Below are positions 11,992 to 13,189 of a stretch of 13,189 nucleotides of DNA, in pieces; the stretch's first letter is position 1; each line of letters starts with the position of its first letter. The position numbers and the translations under genes were made by a program. Source of the DNA: an uncultured Candidatus Saccharibacteria bacterium (lineage in GTDB: Bacteria > Patescibacteriota > Saccharimonadia > Saccharimonadales > Saccharimonadaceae); NCBI GenBank assembly GCA_938030585.1, contig CALHIA010000048.1:1-13189 (forward strand), read 5' to 3'. The notes beneath the pieces were generated by a model. It made no database searches and was not told where the DNA came from. It saw nothing but the letters and a program-made list of their open reading frames with translations.

Positions 11992-12026
11992 TTTATTCAA
12001 TTTTTGACTTATTATTTATTCAATTT
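11992..12026. repeat. 12-bp direct repeat upstream of sufS
   Basis: TTTATTCAATTT occurs exactly at 11992-12003 and 12015-12026 (23-base period) in the sufB-sufS gap. On the minus strand each contains TTGAAT, so the upstream copy could act as a -35 with the downstream copy near a weak -10. The sequence is AT-rich, so chance is possible. Confidence 0.4.
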
Positions 12027-12076
12027 CAGCTCGCCTTCACACTCTAATCTGCATATAGTTAAATCATGTATTCAGG

Positions 12077-13189
12077 TTACCCATTCTGCATTTCTAACTT
12101 AATTAAATTATTCATTTCCATCGCGTATTCTAGTGGCAAGGCCTTCGTAATTTCTTCCGAAAATCCTCGAATCAGAATTTCTTTCGCCTTTTCTTCACCA
12201 ATTCCGCGTGTCGCAAGATAATATAAAATCTCTTCCGATAATTTTCCCACCGAAGCCTCGTGGGTCACTTCTGCTTCCCCAGATTTTACGTCCACCATTG
12301 GTTCCGCATAAGACTGTGACTCACTATCTAAAATCAACGACTTGCAATCAATATAAGCCTTCACCCCCTTTACCCCCTTCCCTACCTTTGCCAGGGTTTT
12401 CGTCATACTCACGCCACCATTCTTCGCCACCGACTTACTACGAATCATCGCCGAGGTATTATCCGCCAAACAAATCACCTTTGCTCCGGAGTCCAAGATT
12501 TGCTCTCCCGAGGCCAAGCTCATCCCTAAATATTCCATTTTTGCCCCCTCCCCCTTCAAAATCGTTGTCGGATACAGCATCGTTACCTTCGAGCCAAAAG
12601 TCCCTGACACCCACTCCATTTCCCCGCCCGCTTCGACCAACGCTCGCTTAGTATTCAAATTGAACACATTTTTTGACCAACTTTCTACCGTCGAAAATCG
12701 CATTTTTGCCCCCCTTTTTACGAAAATTTCTACCGACCCCACATGTAAATTATTTTTCTCATATTTTGGCGCCGAACACCCCTCGATAAAATGTAGCTCA
12801 CTTCCCTCGTCCACCACAATTAAGGTATGTTCAAACTGCCCAATTCCTGGCTCGTTCATTCGATAATAACTCTGAATTGGTAGCTCCGCCGCCACCCCCT
12901 TGGGCACATAAATAAATGATCCACCACTAAACATTGCCGCATGTAGCCCTGCAAATTTATGATCATCTTCTGGTACCAATTTCATAAAATGTGCTAAGAA
13001 AATCTCCCCTACCGGCGCCCCATATTTTGCCAAATTTTCCTCCGAAGTCTTATCTGTTGCGAGAATTGCTTCTTCTAGCGGTAAAAACACCACCCCAGAT
13101 TGCGCTAATTTTTCGCGCATACGCTTGACAGAAATGACTTGCGAAACTGCTGTCGCCTTAGCCAATTGATAGGTTTCAAACCAGGTCCA
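12077..13189 (-). CDS. sufB: Fe-S cluster scaffold subunit SufB (N-terminus cut by window edge)
   Basis: Beta-helix scaffold protein on which the SufBC(D) complex builds Fe-S clusters. The minus strand is open to the right edge, so 370 C-terminal residues are visible and the first roughly 90-100 are missing. The apparent TTG start at 13165 is internal. SufB rather than SufD is indicated by FAGLHAAMFSGGSFIYVPKGV, TLIVVDEGSELHFIEGCSAP, TVESWSKNVFNLNTKRA and GSKVTMLYPT. The sulfur-accepting Cys corresponding to E. coli C405 is C282 of the visible part (YIDCKSLIL), the His-Glu pair is H310-E311 (THEASVGKL), and GCSAP keeps C138. The end is typical: RGFSEEITKALPLEYAMEMNNLIKLEM. sufS follows after 104 bases with no sufD between. 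sufC is expected to the right but is not visible. Confidence 0.93.
   Translation of the reverse strand, partial: WTWFETYQLAKATAVSQVISVKRMREKLAQSGVVFLPLEEAILATDKTSEENLAKYGAPVGEIFLAHFMKLVPEDDHKFAGLHAAMFSGGSFIYVPKGVAAELPIQSYYRMNEPGIGQFEHTLIVVDEGSELHFIEGCSAPKYEKNNLHVGSVEIFVKRGAKMRFSTVESWSKNVFNLNTKRALVEAGGEMEWVSGTFGSKVTMLYPTTILKGEGAKMEYLGMSLASGEQILDSGAKVICLADNTSAMIRSKSVAKNGGVSMTKTLAKVGKGVKGVKAYIDCKSLILDSESQSYAEPMVDVKSGEAEVTHEASVGKLSEEILYYLATRGIGEEKAKEILIRGFSEEITKALPLEYAMEMNNLIKLEMQNG

Noticed and set aside
12208..12651. Long Pro/Ser-rich open frame on the plus strand opposite sufB
   Set aside because: It lies wholly antisense to a well-conserved gene and its composition is what C-rich antisense reading produces; it has no promoter, Shine-Dalgarno or recognised motif.
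13163..13165. TTG as a start for the right-edge gene
   Set aside because: The frame stays open to base 13189 and SufB normally has about 90-100 more N-terminal residues, so the gene is truncated by the window, not started here.
1..13189. CRISPR arrays, transposases, integrases or toxin-antitoxin pairs
   Set aside because: No regularly spaced repeats and no coding frames with such motifs were found; the repeats present are two-copy local duplications.

Overview
The window reads as a stretch of a small-genome bacterial chromosome and is most consistent with the Candidate Phyla Radiation (Patescibacteria), possibly Saccharibacteria. That placement is an inference from compact divergent housekeeping genes (a 266-residue Fmt, LID-less adenylate-kinase-like proteins, a SUF cluster with SufB directly before SufS), TATAAT boxes lying almost on top of start codons, and standard stop-codon use: TGA ends sufU, which argues against the UGA=Gly lineages. 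No phage, transposase, CRISPR array, rRNA or tRNA gene was recognised.

Layout. The left part (1-5491) is read on the minus strand. In transcription order it holds a winged-helix regulator and recJ as one unit; rpsU with its own promoter and terminator; two adenylate-kinase-like genes; map with its own promoter and a terminator; and ftsA, which runs off the left edge. The middle (5541-9589) is read on the plus strand: priA, a 574-base gene-free gap holding a 125-bp AT-rich imperfect palindrome, then def and fmt. A bidirectional hairpin terminator separates fmt from a convergent small hypothetical gene. The right part (10231-13189) is a minus-strand iron-sulfur assembly cluster, sufB (cut by the right edge) - sufS - sufU.

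Function. The genes cover translation (S21, N-terminal formylation and its removal by Def, Met removal by Map), DNA replication restart and repair (PriA, RecJ), division (FtsA), nucleotide metabolism (Adk-like) and Fe-S biogenesis (SufB, SufS, SufU). Def and Fmt act at opposite ends of the same N-formyl-Met cycle and sit in one operon. SufS retains the His that swaps onto the SufU zinc, and SufU retains the three Cys and one Asp zinc ligands, so they look like a matched pair.

Most notable signals: (1) four first-in-transcript genes (ftsA, map, rpsU, def) have exactly eight bases between TATAAT and ATG, and priA and the first adk fit at seven, implying leaderless or nearly leaderless mRNAs, while operon-internal genes carry Shine-Dalgarno sequences; (2) a G-over-C, AT-rich palindrome at 7736-7860 lies in a plus strand that is otherwise C-rich; (3) degenerate tandem duplications remodel the end of the second adk-like gene and the leader of sufU; (4) a dyad pairs mirror-image -10 boxes between the regulator and priA; (5) Fmt lacks the region of the tRNA-binding basic loop. 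No wholly novel multi-gene system is evident.
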